Shown: positions 25,396-37,400 of the stretch, piece by piece
Layout of the letters: every line of letters begins with the position of its first letter
Position numbering within the stretch: the first letter of the stretch is position 1
Origin: Trichoplusia ni
Lineage: Eukaryota; Arthropoda; Insecta; Lepidoptera; Noctuidae
Length of the DNA stretch: 64,000 bases
NCBI RefSeq assembly: GCF_003590095.1
Contig: NC_039498.1
Span: 3,906,001-3,970,000 of the forward strand
Direction: 5' to 3'
Made by a program: the position numbers and the translations under genes
Notes under the pieces: model-generated
What the model saw: only the letters and a program-made list of their open reading frames with translations
The model's database searches: none
What the model was told of the DNA's origin: nothing

Positions 25396-25526
25396 AAGAG
25401 ATTATTTGAAATGAAACTACTTTTACGGATTTTATCTAAAATTAAACCGCGATAAAATCCGTAAAAGTAGTTTCATTTCAATGTCTAACATTCGCGTAAA
25501 CCTAAGAAACCACTAAGAGATTATTT
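25396..25526. mobile_element. Short fold-back element with 12-bp target duplication (copy 1)
   Basis: AAGAGATTATTT occurs at 25396-25407 and again at 25515-25526, bracketing a 107-bp insert. The insert begins with a perfect 29-bp arm (25408-25436), a 14-nt loop, and the complementary arm (25451-25479); pairing extends to 31 bp into the flank. It then carries an unpaired tail reading AATGTCTAACATTCGCGTAA.. to ..AAGAAACCACT. The same head and tail occur at 55569-55639 with a different 12-bp duplication. A 12-bp duplication fits target-primed retroposition better than most cut-and-paste transposases. No A/B box is visible. Family unknown to me. Confidence 0.75.
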
Positions 25527-26951
25527 ATTTTTATTTTTATTAAAGAGCATTTTTTTTATATTACACTGAGAATACGGATTTAAGCCATAATCCATTTGTC
25601 TATCGCAGTTTTTTGGTAAATAGTAGTACAAAAACTATTCATCCGTACAAATATTAACAGACAGGTGAAATCCAATATACTATTGAAAAATGCTTCATAA
25701 CGAGGACCAAAACGACCTACATGTCGTAGCCACGTCCGTAGCAGTATCCGTAGCAATATTCGTAGCCGAGAACTACACAAAAAAGGTAATGCATTACACC
25801 ATGACAGTTTTATTTCTAAATCGTAAATCATTACAACGCCTAATTTCGTGTGGTTTTATTCATTGTATGTTCTTTATGGACTAATAATTTTATTCGACTA
25901 CTTAAATTTTGTTTCAATTTGTAACTTACTGGGCACAAGTAAGCGGTGATAACTGTCGATCAAAAGTACCTGTATACTTACCTTATTTTTTTTTAAATTC
26001 GTGTAACATTTTGATCGAAATTATATAAAAATTAATAACGTAAAAATGTCAAAGGCTTTTCACACTCCGGAATGTTAGTATGATTCCAAACATTTAGGTA
26101 TTTGTGCCATATTAAGATTAGGAGCTAGTTTTCACCAGCCTAAAATATGTCATTTTTAGATTGCGACGACTCTTCATTTATTCTTCTCTTTCACGAGCCA
26201 CAACTGACCAGTTCAGCAAGAACATCCCGTTATCTCCATATAGGTCACCTGCTGACGCCGGTTTTGTGTTAGGGACCATTCGGTGGTAACTCGACCATTG
26301 ATTACCATCACCATGAAACAATTTTATTCCTAAATGTACCTTTACTTATAACGACCATGGTTATTAACTACCGTTGCAGTTACAGGTAAAGGCCATTTGG
26401 AATATAAGTACATGTATAAACTAATAATAATATTTGTCCACACCTTGGACTGTTAGCCTCGACCAAACGTGCTAACGTTAATGTTCAGTTCGTGCTGGCA
26501 CGACAAGGGAAACTGTAATGTCATATAATTGTCACATATACTGTATATCACGTTATTAACTATAAGTAATAACTAGCTTTATACTATAATTAAGAAAGTC
26601 TTTCTAATTGTACATACAAGCAATGATAAAGAACCTTTTGTCTTGCTCTATATTTTGTGATCAAAATATTCGTCAATTCGGATCAAACGAGCTCAAACTC
26701 GATGAAGTTGTATCATTTATTGTAAAACTACGACTACCTTCCTTCTTCATTATCAGAGCGAGTCCATGATATCATAATAGTGTGTTATCACGCAATATAC
26801 ATACGCAAGCAAAATTTCAGATCTCTTGAAAATCGAAAAGTGGGTCAAATTTGACTTGTATGAGTAAGTTTTGATTTCAGAATGCAACTGAACATAAAAA
26901 AATGCTGAAGCTTTTTACCGTTTCAGTTTTAGGGTTTCGTTCAAAACTCTG
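25527..26951. other. AT-rich non-coding DNA
   Basis: No supported feature. Overlapping short frames near 25580-25884 lie on both strands over a CGTAGC-type quasi-repeat (25724-25765) and are not convincing genes. Confidence 0.45.
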
Positions 26952-27027
26952 GTACTTACATGAATCTGGTTAGACTAGAAGAAGACCCCAATATAGTTGG
27001 AAAAAGGCTAGGACGATGACGATGAGG
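26952..27027 (+). repeat. 3' tail of the 5S-like lepidopteran retroposon
   Basis: It reads 'ctggttagactagaagaaga', 'ccccaatatagttgg', 'aaaaaggctaggacgatgac', 'gatgag'. This is the usual 3' end of the family whose 5S-like part is at 14306-14512, and the GATGACGATGAG tail is the microsatellite end. Confidence 0.6.
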
Positions 27028-27383
27028 AATCATTTTAACTACTTTTCTGAATTGGTTACAGGCTGAGTCAAATTTATTTACATTTTTAGTAGGTCTGAAG
27101 TTTCATAGATAAATCATGTTATTCCCTAAGATAATCTTTATGAAAACATAATTTTCAATATTATGCTTTTTCTTTGTTTTAACAAATGATGAATGCTAGC
27201 GATTACGGTAAAAGGATTTTTATGTTCATTCGCTGCGGAGCCTTATGCCGTAAGTACATAATTATAATCTGAGCGGCTGGTGGTTCGAGGAAAACTAGAT
27301 CGGTTGAAAAAAAATATCCGTATTTGCTTAACTTACTTATGGATTAGTAATGATTAAGATTTTTTATAGATCTCGGTTTCGTA

Positions 27384-27446
27384 CAATTGGGGAGACCTGT
27401 CCAGCAGAGGACGAATATGGGCTGGTTATGATGATGATGATGATGA
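27384..27446 (+). repeat. RTE-like LINE 3' end with (ATG)n tail
   Basis: It carries 'caattggggagacctgtcca', 'gcagaggacgaatatgggct' and a run of ATG triplets (27428-27446). This is the typical 3' end of a lepidopteran RTE-type element ('ggggaggcctatgtccagcagtggac...tgatgatgatga'). A degraded relative is at 63700-63765. Confidence 0.65.
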
Positions 27447-28565
27447 AGTTTATTTAGGGCAGCCTTATCTCTTAACAGGACAACTTACAGTTGCCGTTGT
27501 AAAAGTGTATTGTTTTAAGACTTGCTGGTAGGACTTGTTGCACGAGCCAATTAGTTGTTAGTTAATAGAACTTTATTTGATTGGAGTACCTAGCCAAAAA
27601 AAGCACGGTCCAAAAAAAAAACTTCTTTCTTTAAAAATACTCTCAACTAAGATATTCAATCGTTCGTCACATACACAAGACATCAAGGAAAGAAACCAGT
27701 TTTCTATACATACCTATCGTTGTCACGATAGTATATTGGCAAATAAACTCCACAACTGCTCACAATGGCTTTGCCAAGCATCCTCACTCGTCGATCGAAA
27801 TGTGTACTGTAAAATGTAGGTACATTGGCTTCTCAAATATTGACTTTCCAAAGTCCTGTAGCTTTTAGCAATATTTAGCTTTTAAAGTATTACGACGACT
27901 TTGGTCGACGACGAAGGTTGGTTGAAAGACGTTCACGAATACTATTTGTGCCTTTGAAGGCTAATAGGGACGATTGTAGGATAAGGATGACATCTTATTT
28001 GAAGCACAAGTTGTAAAGATATTTGCATCATGCTTAGGTTTCTCGACAAAGTAGGGACGAGAAATTTGTTTCGATTTTTGCGATTCCATAAAAAGAAATA
28101 GTTTAATCTTAAAAGACTGATGTTCAAAATTGGCTTTCAGTACGATATTTATGTTGACTTTTTGTGTATGACTTGTTCTTAATTTCAAAATGTTTAGCTG
28201 CAAACTAGGCCCCACACTTCTGGCAATGCTCGCCGACTTCCTCGAACGTTTCCTTGAGTCCTGTGCAGAGTAAATACTGTGAACCGGAGATTGCGACGGT
28301 TATGACGAAACAGACCAGATCTAGGACCAAGCTTTAGTGATTCGAAATCGAAGTATTTAGAAAGAAATACAGAAACTAGCTTTATGTTTGAACTAAAACA
28401 CTATCATCACAACATTTTATCCAAATAGTGGCTCCAATAATTCTATAATGGATAAAATAAGGTTACCTTACGAATTTTTATTCTACGTGTGATGCGAAAC
28501 ATACGCTGCTCTACTTTTTAAGCCCTAATGCAAAAAGGGGAATAATAAGTAAAACAGATAAACTG
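27447..28565. other. AT-rich non-coding DNA
   Basis: No supported gene. Small frames at 27577-27819 and 27942-28215 show no recognisable domain. Confidence 0.45.
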
Positions 28566-28690
28566 AAGTTTGTCTGTTTGTCTGTCTGTCTGGGGCATCA
28601 TACACAGTTCTCGAACGAATTGAGTCATTTTAATTAAGTTTGTTTCGTGTTAAAGGTAAACTACGAGCAGTGTTCTTAGGCAGTTTCGAT
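28566..28690 (+). repeat. LINE 3'-UTR-like remnant
   Basis: The segment starts with imperfect GTCT repeats, then reads '..catacacagttctcgaacg..', '..ttttaattaagtttgtttcg..' and '..aaactacgagcagtgttctta..'. This is the wording of a dispersed lepidopteran non-LTR 3' region ('agctctcgaacggatgaaccgattttaat'). No ORF retained. Confidence 0.4.
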
Positions 28691-31295
28691 AAAGATCACT
28701 GAAGACATTTATCGTGAGACTATGAGGGTGAAAGCTTTTCACATATCGGGAATTTTTTGAATGTTTCATTTTATGCCATTGTAGTGTGATACCTTGCTTT
28801 CAGAACTGAAACAACTTAACTTTAAGAGATAGTTCTCCTGAACGTTGATTTCGTAGCATTCATATTTCAGTAATGCTTAGGTTTGAGGAAAATATCTCGG
28901 GTCTTGATTTGTGGCTAGGCTAGTCCGAATGCCAGTTACAGATAGGTGTCGCTGCGGTACGTTATCGACAAGCTTCCAAGTTACTGTGACCGCGCAGACT
29001 AGCGTTATATGATAGCTGCAAAGAAAGTTTTGCTATTTCTTTTGATAGAAGTAATCTGTGGTTTTTTCAAATATTCTCGATATCGAAGAGGAAAGGAGAG
29101 GACTTTTCGAGAATTTTAGGCTGCTACCTGTCAAATCGGATGCCTAATCTAACATGCAAGCACGGAAAAAAAAATTTAGTACAGAGAACATAAATAATAT
29201 ATATAATATTTTTGTGGGAGTAAGGAAAAGTGGAGTTTATATTTATGACAGTAATATTTTATAAACTGACAACTTGTATATAACTACATGCTGTTTCAAC
29301 ACACGGTTTCCAACTGCTCCAACTGCACACAACAACAGGTATTATCACTCTTACAGCTACGTTAATGTTATATAACAAGTCCGTAGCCCAGGTACGAAGA
29401 ACTTTAGAAATTAAAAGTAAGTAGTGAACGCTTTCTCAGATAACATCGCGGCTGACCTTGGCACAGTGCTTGTATCGTGTTAGAGCGAGTCCTACTTCAG
29501 TAAAACGTTATTATAACAAGTTGTTAAATGGAAGGCTTTGGTTTTGAAAGTAGGTGAAATGTGAGTTATAGTAATGTGAAATGTATTAAAATGACTTATT
29601 TTACTGATTGTAACCGATTTCACAAAGGAGGAGGATCTCAAGTCGTCTATATATTATTTTATTTTCTGTATTTGTTTCTTCAGAACTTCAGACTCGATGA
29701 ACCGACTTCGTTGATTCTTTTTTAATTTAACGTGAAATAATTGTAATTTTTTGTTGCTATCATAAAAAACAAAATTGGGCAAAGTGTAAAGTAACTAATG
29801 CCAAAAAATCCTTTTTGAAGGAAACCTCATGAGAAGCAACCATCAACTGACAAAAAACAATACAAGCAAAATGAGGAACCTTGTTCTTCTGAACCAGTTA
29901 GAGAAATATAAATTTTATATTTAGCATGAAGAGAATCACTTCAGTTCAAAATGTCTAGGCCAAACCGTTTATGTTGATTGAAAGGAATTGCTCGTTGCTT
30001 CATGGTCGCACTAAGTAAGACACTATTAGGGCTGATGTAGAGCCGTTTGAAACCTGCATTTTTCATTTTATATATTGCAAATTCGACGTTGCTTAACCTA
30101 CTTTAATAGAGAAAGAGTCTCTTTTTTATTCTGTATGCATTTTTATATGCTTTATATGCTTATGTTGAAAGAGCACCATAAAGATTAACTCAACGCTCGA
30201 CCAGACGGAAGTAAATAAAGAGATTTATGACACTTTTGCTCAATTTCCAAATCCTTACTAAATAAATTTTATCACAAGATTACAAAACAAAAATACCTTT
30301 GTTCATAATTGGTATTCTTCCTTAAAATAAAACGCGTTATTTTTAGACGATAATTCTTTAAATAAATTGAACGTAACAAGCGGAAGTTAGAGACGTATTT
30401 AACGAGGTGGTCTGTGCTTTATCTCACTTGAATCGTTCAAACGAGAGCACTTGTGTACCCAAAGTAAATGATCACTGAATGCCTCAATTAACTTTAAGTA
30501 AAGACAACTGAAAATCACTCACTTTGATCTTAAAAGTAGCCTTTTGGTTTACTTTGAGAAACAGTTGGAATGATGTTTTGTGACAAGTTATTTTCTCGTA
30601 TTTTCATGCATGATGGTTTTTCGTTTAGAGCGTACAGTTTGGACACAGCCCTTAATATTCCCTTTATGCTCCCAGCAAAGCAGACAAATCCAGCGCTTTG
30701 ACAAACATTGAACCAGTCAGTACCATCAAAATATTTAAGCATCAGTTAGCCAAAAAAAAGACTATTAAACAACAACATGACAATTGCAGAAAATAAAAAC
30801 GACAACGGTTCTGCTGCCTGTACGTCTGAAACAGCCTTTAATACCTGAATTATGTCTAAAACTGGAGTTCAAACGATAACAAGCCCAATTTCTAAAAATT
30901 AATCTACACACGAAACCTGTTCTTAACCTTGGTCTTCAAATAGCTCACAAGTGGGGCAGAGACCTTCTGAGTACAAGGCGAAGTGGCGGCAAGTTAGATA
31001 AGCCGAGTAATTTCCTACCAGCGCCTGTTATCAAGATCTGCATACAATTGATTGCCTTCAACCGCCTCTTCTGTATAACCCTTATCAGTTGAATGACGTG
31101 TTATGAACTAAATACATGTCAGAAAATGAATGGCATCTGTTTCCTCCCAGACAATAAGTCAGCGAAAATTTGTCTCTCCAAAATCTTTGAGCCTGTATGG
31201 TGAGACAATTATAAGTTGCTCTTGAGATAGAGTTTCACTTCATAACTGTTTTAAAAAATAACAGGGATATTTTATACCTATAGATCCTGTTTATG
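28691..31295. other. AT-rich non-coding DNA
   Basis: No gene or repeat that I can support. The minus frame at 30530-30742 has no recognisable domain. Confidence 0.45.
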
Positions 31296-31340
31296 TTCCC
31301 ACTATTGTCCTACTATTAGGCCAAAGCCTCTTTCAGACTT
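31296..31340 (-). repeat. RTE-like fragment, minus orientation
   Basis: 'ctattgtcctactattaggc' + 'caaagcctctttcaga' is the reverse complement of the 'gaggcctttgcccagcagtgggac' signature at the 3' end of lepidopteran RTE-type LINEs, here with several changes. Confidence 0.5.
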
Positions 31341-33112
31341 TCCTATCTTCCAGCTACGTGCACCTCGCATCTGAGCAGATCATGACACTACTAGGAAGGT
31401 AACAATGGGTATTATATCAAGTTTTTAAGAAAGCTCATTTCTTATATTACGTTTTCCTGATGTTTTATTATTGCTCTACTATTTGGAGCGGGAGGAATTG
31501 ACTATTTAGTAACACCTAACATTTTGAACGTAGGTAGAATTTACATTATAAGATGCTAAAACGTACATATTCTTTGCATTATCGTCATTACATCATTAAC
31601 ATCGTCGCTTAAGAAGTCTTTTACTTGGTCTGTTTGTCCTACAGAAATAAAACTATACATATACGGCACTCAGTCCGCCTTCTACTTCAGCTGAAGTTTT
31701 ATCCAGTTCGAAAGCTGGACACAAATAAAAAAAGTGTAATCTCAGATACTTTTTTTCGCTGGTATAATTATGTAGGATCTCATTTAAATTATAACGGCAA
31801 AAATTACTGAAGTACTTAATATTATTCCCTAAAGGTTTTATTCTTACAGGAATATTCTCATAATGGTAGTAATAGTACTCTTACCATGGTAAACAATAGA
31901 AAATCAAACAGAAATCGACTCTATATTAAGCGAGTAAGATTGAATTCGATTTGGAGTAAACGCGCAAATACTTTTCCGATCTGGTAGGGAGTGCATTTAA
32001 TGGGAAAAGATGAGCAATTTATATGATTGTTTACGTGACCGCTTCAATCCGGTAAGACTAACTCGCTGTCTGTTTTCAGCTATGAGAATGCATGTTTTTG
32101 ACTTGATTCGATCAAGATACAGGGATATTGCCTGTTTTGCATACAAAACACCCAGAGTCCGCATGGTTTGTATGCATCAGATTGAATATCACTCGATGTT
32201 CTTTCGATAGAATAGTTGAAAATTACGATTTTTATCAAGACTTATTGTCACTATTATTATGACAATTCTAGTTTGTTTTTAATATTGCTCTACAAAATGC
32301 AATATTTTATTTTAGAGGTGACAGTTTTATTCATATCCTAACAATGTAAAAACATGTATACCTACAACGAATGTGTACAGATCAAAACTGTGAAAGCAGT
32401 GGGAGATTGTTATTATTTATTCAGTTTGTAAAAAACGCGATGCGCTTTTGTCTGACTCGGTATTCAAAGCCCAAATATACACACATAGTTCCAACAAAAA
32501 CAAAACCAACTCGATTCTGTATTTAAATGCGAAAAATAGTTTCTATCAAATTAGACATTTATTTATTCGTTTACTTCTCATAAAAACACTTTAAGACATC
32601 AAAATAAACTCAAACAACCACTCTAGCCATCACAAGCTTTCAACAGCAAGTCTACGTTTACAACGGCAACTATTAAAAGAAACAAATGCCAACTGAGAAA
32701 CTCCGTTTTATTTTCTTTTCAATACATCACTGATATGTCAGTTGATGTATGTTCAATTCACCGACCGTACCACGGCTTCTAAAAGAAAGAACGTTTCCGT
32801 TGTGGAAGCGAGACATCGATATACGTCGCGTAATGCGCTGTCCTTTTCCCACTTGGAAACTATCTCATTTGAAGATGCAGTGGTAGTCTCTTGTATCTTT
32901 CGCCGCCTTCGGACGGAGAGATAAAAAGATCGTTTGTTTTAATGCTATTTGCGGAGCAGTAGAAATTGATATTAAATTGAATTTTATAAATGCAGTCTTT
33001 CGTAAACGGCTATTTCGTTTTCTCATTGTTTTGTTGTTTGAACATGAGAAATATTATGGTTAAAATCAATTAGAGTCTTTGGGTAAATAGTTTTTTTTTT
33101 TCAGATTATCTA
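31341..33112. other. AT-rich non-coding DNA left of the large Helitron
   Basis: No supported gene. The frame at 32742-32924 is basic and short and lacks recognisable motifs. A poly-T run (33091-33101) lies just before the Helitron insertion point. Confidence 0.45.
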
Positions 33113-33231
33113 TCTATACTTATAATAAATCTGTAGAGAGGTCAATTCTGTACATAAAATATATTTAAAAAATAACTATCAAGGGGTGGTTAGGGATCGC
33201 TACTGATGCCAAAAATGCAATCAGTAAAATT

Positions 33232-33234
<3 letters not shown>

Positions 33235-33284
<50 letters not shown>
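33235..33284 (+). repeat. (GTCT)n microsatellite in the Helitron 5' region
   Basis: About 12.5 uninterrupted GTCT units. They lie 122 bases inside the Helitron 5' end and precede the conserved 'actcgacggattttaactaa' block of these elements. Length polymorphism between copies is expected. Confidence 0.95.
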
Positions 33285-33851
33285 ATATTCGTTATAGAAA
33301 CAAAAACTACTCGACGGATTTTAACTAAATTTGGCACAATTATTCTTCATACTCTTGGGCAGGTTATAGTATACTTTTCATTACGCTACGACCAATAGGA
33401 GCAGAGCAGTGAAGGGAAATATTGGGAAAACGGGGTAAGTTACTCCATTTTTTAAGCTTCCGTCACGTGTGCAGGCTTATAGGTTAAAGCTACATAGAAA
33501 TCATGTATGACGGAAATATTCTCCCTAAAATTATATAAAAAATATTCCTCGACAGCATATGTCTAACTTTTATGGTTGACTCACAATAACACGTGAAACT
33601 CCCGATAGCTTAGCAATTCGGAGATTTCTGATTGTATTTGTCTACTCTAACGTTTACAACACTATCACTCATCCCCAATTAAAAAAGTTAACATTATTAC
33701 CTATTCAATAAAAAAAGAATCATGTAAATCGGTGTAGAAACACCAAAGTTATACATGAAATAATAAGAAATCGCGCGTGAATACAGAGTCATGCTATAAG
33801 GATTATTTTTGTGTATCGGTTGCCGCGCTCGACGCGCGTCGTGGCGGGAGG

Positions 33852-33888
33852 TATAAAAAGGCGGGGGGTCCGCGCTCGAGCGTCATAC
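33852..33888 (+). promoter_or_regulatory. Helitron core promoter: TATA box and initiator
   Basis: TATAAAAA at 33852-33859 is followed 31-32 bases later by TCATAC at 33883-33888, which resembles the arthropod initiator (TCAKTY). The spacing is what pol II expects. The surroundings (33820-33875) are unusually GC-rich for this window. Transcription from about 33884 would give a leader of about 560 nt before the RepHel ATG at 34446. The call rests on motif and spacing only. Confidence 0.6.
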
Positions 33889-34086
33889 AATATTTGGCTG
33901 TTGATGCGAATAGACGTTCAGACTGTTCGACCTTATTGACAATCAATAATTGTTATTTGCAAACCGTGCTTATCAGCACGACTTTTAGTCTTTGAATAGT
34001 TTATTTTTAGAATTGTTTTGTTGTTAGTTTATATAATAGGTATTAGATTAATAGTATTAGTAGTAGGTACACCTATTAGTTATTTT

Positions 34087-34380
34087 GGTAGTGTTTAATT
34101 GTATTAATAGTTTATTTTCGTAATTGGTAGTGTTTAATTATATTAATAGTTTATTTTCGTAATTTGGTAGTGTTTAATTAAATTAATAGTTTATTTTCGT
34201 AATTGGTAGTGTTTAATTAAATTAATAGTTTATTTTCGTAATTGGTAGTGTTTAATTATATTAATAGTTTATTTTCGTTATTATTATATTAGTTATTTTG
34301 GTAGTGTTTAATTGTATTAATAGTTTATTTTCGTAATTGGTAGTGTTTTATTATATTAATAGTTTATTTTCGTAATTATT
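34087..34380 (+). repeat. Seven 39-bp AT-rich tandem repeats in the Helitron leader
   Basis: Units start GGTAGTGTTTAATT and end ATAGTTTATTTTCGTAATT. They begin near 34087, 34126, 34166, 34205, 34244, 34300 and 34339; the step is 39 or 40 except for a 17-bp spacer before 34300. They lie between the core promoter and the RepHel start, so they fall in the transcribed leader. They are nearly GC-free apart from one CG per unit. Function unknown. Confidence 0.93.
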
Positions 34381-34445
34381 ACATAATAACTATATATAAT
34401 TGTAAGTGTAAGGTAGCTTCAGTTACCGTCGATTAAAAATACACA

Positions 34446-37400
34446 ATGCCACCTAAAAAACGACCATCTTTATCTCGAAATTCGAGAGATGCTAAAAGGA
34501 TGAGAAATGCGCGTTCTCAAGAATCGGCAGAGGAAAGAGCACATCGGTTAAACTCTATGAGAGTTAGTGCCTCAACCTCTCGAGCCAATGAAAGCTCTCC
34601 AGAGAGAGAGATGCGATTAGCAGCTGACAGAGCGAGACGAGCTACATCACGGGCGTCTCAAAGCTCTTCTCAACGAGAGCTGAGGCTTACCATTGACCGA
34701 GAACAACATGTGTTATCCCGAGATGCTGAAACTGCGTCACAACGAGAATTGCGTCTCACTGCTGACCGCGAACGGCATACATTGTCTCGCGAGTCAGAAA
34801 CCTACACTGAGAGGGAATTGCGTCTCACAGCTGACCGCGAACGTCATATATTGTCTCGCGAGTCAGAAACCTTCACTGACAGAGAATTGCGTCTCACAGC
34901 TGACCGCGAACGTCATATATTGTCTCGCGAGTCAGAAACCTACACTGAGAGGGAATTGCGTCTCACAGCTGACCGCGAACGTCATATATTGTCTCGCGAG
35001 TCAGAAACCTACACTGAGAGGGAATTGCGTCTCACAGCTGACCGCGAACGTCATATATTGTCTCGCGAGTCAGAAACCTACACTGAGAGGGAATTGCGTC
35101 TCACAGCTGACCGCGAACGTCATATATTGTCTCGCGAGTCAGAAACCTACACTGAGAGGGAATTGCGTCTCACAGCTGACCGCGAACGTCATATTTTATC
35201 TCGAGAATCTGAAACTTTAACTCAATATGAAGACCGTTTGACAAATGATAGGGTGCACCATAATGTTATTCGATCTCTCGAAGACGCACATGAGCATGAA
35301 CAACGACTAGAGTCGGTACGCGAATATTATAATTCTTTGAGACAAGAACGATCAGTAAGTTTGTCTAATGAAAGATTAAGAATCGAAAATATTCGGTCTC
35401 TTGAAACGGACGAACAGCGAGAGGCCCGTCTTACTGCAGACAGATTTCGACATAGCCTTAATAACTTAGATGTACACATAGAAGATCAATCTAGAAATTC
35501 GGTGGCTTGGTCCGACAAATATAAAAGTGGGTTTGCTTATAACCTCACAATTGATTATGGATCATCTTCTGTAATAGGCGATATGAACGTGGTATGTCGT
35601 TTTTGTAATGCTTCAAAGTGGAGTAAGGAGTCAGCTGGTTTCTGTTGTTCTACAGGTAAAATAAATTTGCCTTCATTCGAAGACCCACCGGAACCTTTGA
35701 AATCACTACTTTTAGGGGAACATATACAATCTAAACAGTTTTTAGATAATATTCGCACTTATAATAGTGCATTTCAAATGACATCCTTTGGCGCTCAACA
35801 AATCTCAGAAGGTCATTTCATGCCTACTTTTAAGATACAAGGTCAGGTTTACCATTTGATAGGATCCCTTTTGCCTGAAAACCAACCTAAGTTTCTTCAA
35901 ATATATTTTGTATCCGACTACAACGAACAGTCGAATATAAGAAATCAATATTTCCCGAATTTAAATACTGAACTCATATCACAACTTCAGAACATGTTGC
36001 ATCAGGTTAATTCGTATGTATGCAGTTTTAAATCGGCATTAGAAGCTCTTCCTCGAGATGATGATAACAATTATAAAATTGTTATAAATGCCGATAGGCG
36101 TCCAACTCAGGAACACCCTGGGCGTTATAATGCTCCATCCACGAATGAAGTTGCTGTGGTATTGGTCGACCAGGAATGTGATAGGCGTGATATCGTTATC
36201 CGTTCCAGAGATAATCGTTTGCAACGTATTTATGAAACCCACAGGGCTTACGACAGTTTGCAATATCCTTTGATATACTGTCGAGGGGAAGATGGTTATA
36301 ATTTTGCTTTATACCAAACTGATCCGCGTACAGGCGCACCTAATTATAATAAAAAGATTTCATGCCTTCAATTTTACTGTTACCACTTGCAAGTAAGACG
36401 GAATAGGTTTGTATACTTTCAACGTTTTCGTGGCTTATTCAATCAGTTTATTGTAGACATGTACGCAAAAATTGAAACCGAAAGATTAGTTTATATACGA
36501 TCTAATCAAAGGCAGCTGCGCGTTGAAGAATACGTGCACCTTCGCGACGCCATGCAGCAAGATAACGATACGGTGAATATGGGTCGTTTAGTTATTTTGC
36601 CCTCTTCTTTTACTGGTGGTCCACGATACATGCACGAACGTACTCAAGATGCTTTTTGTTACGTAAGAAAATATGGACGTCCCGACTTATTTATTACTGT
36701 AACTACCAATCCTAAGTGGGATGAAATTACTCGGGAGCTTCTTGAGGGTCAAGCACCGCATGACCGCCATGATATCATAGCAAGAGTTTTTCATTTAAAA
36801 TTAAAATCAATGATAGATCTACTTACCAAAGATAAAATTTTTGGAGAAGTATTGTGTTATATGTATAGTATTGAATGGCAAAAACGCGGCTTACCTCACG
36901 CACATATCCTGCTTTGGTTAAAAGATAAGGTTCGACCTAATGATGTAGACAGTTTAATCAGTGCTGAAATTCCAAGTCCGATTGCAGATCCCGTGTTATA
37001 CGACATTGTTAAAACTCATATGATACATGGTCCATGTGGTTCGTTTAACGGGAATTCTCCTTGCATGCAAGACGGTCGTTGCACTAAAAGATATCCAAAA
37101 GCCTTAGTGGATGGCACTGTAACAGGACATGATGGATACCCATTATATCGTCGCCGTTCAAGAGATAATGATGGTTTTACTGTTGAAAAGCGAGTGTCTG
37201 GACAACAAGTTACTTTAGATAATAGGTGGGTCGTTCCGTATTCTCCTGTGTTGTCCAGAGCATTTCAAGCTCACATAAATGTTGAAATGTGTAATAGTGT
37301 AGAGTCAATAAAATATATTTGTAAGTATATTAATAAGGGCAGTGACCAAGCTACATTTGCTTTGAGAAATGAACATGATGAAGTTACAAGATTTCAGTCA

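Noticed and set aside
33235..33284. Regular GTCT run considered as a CRISPR-like or satellite array
   Set aside because: It is a simple 4-bp microsatellite within the Helitron 5' region; there are no spacers.
34693..35220. 175-codon plus-strand frame with repeated CLASQKPTLRGN units
   Set aside because: It is the +1 frame of the 69-bp coding repeats inside RepHel; it stays open only because the unit length is a multiple of three.
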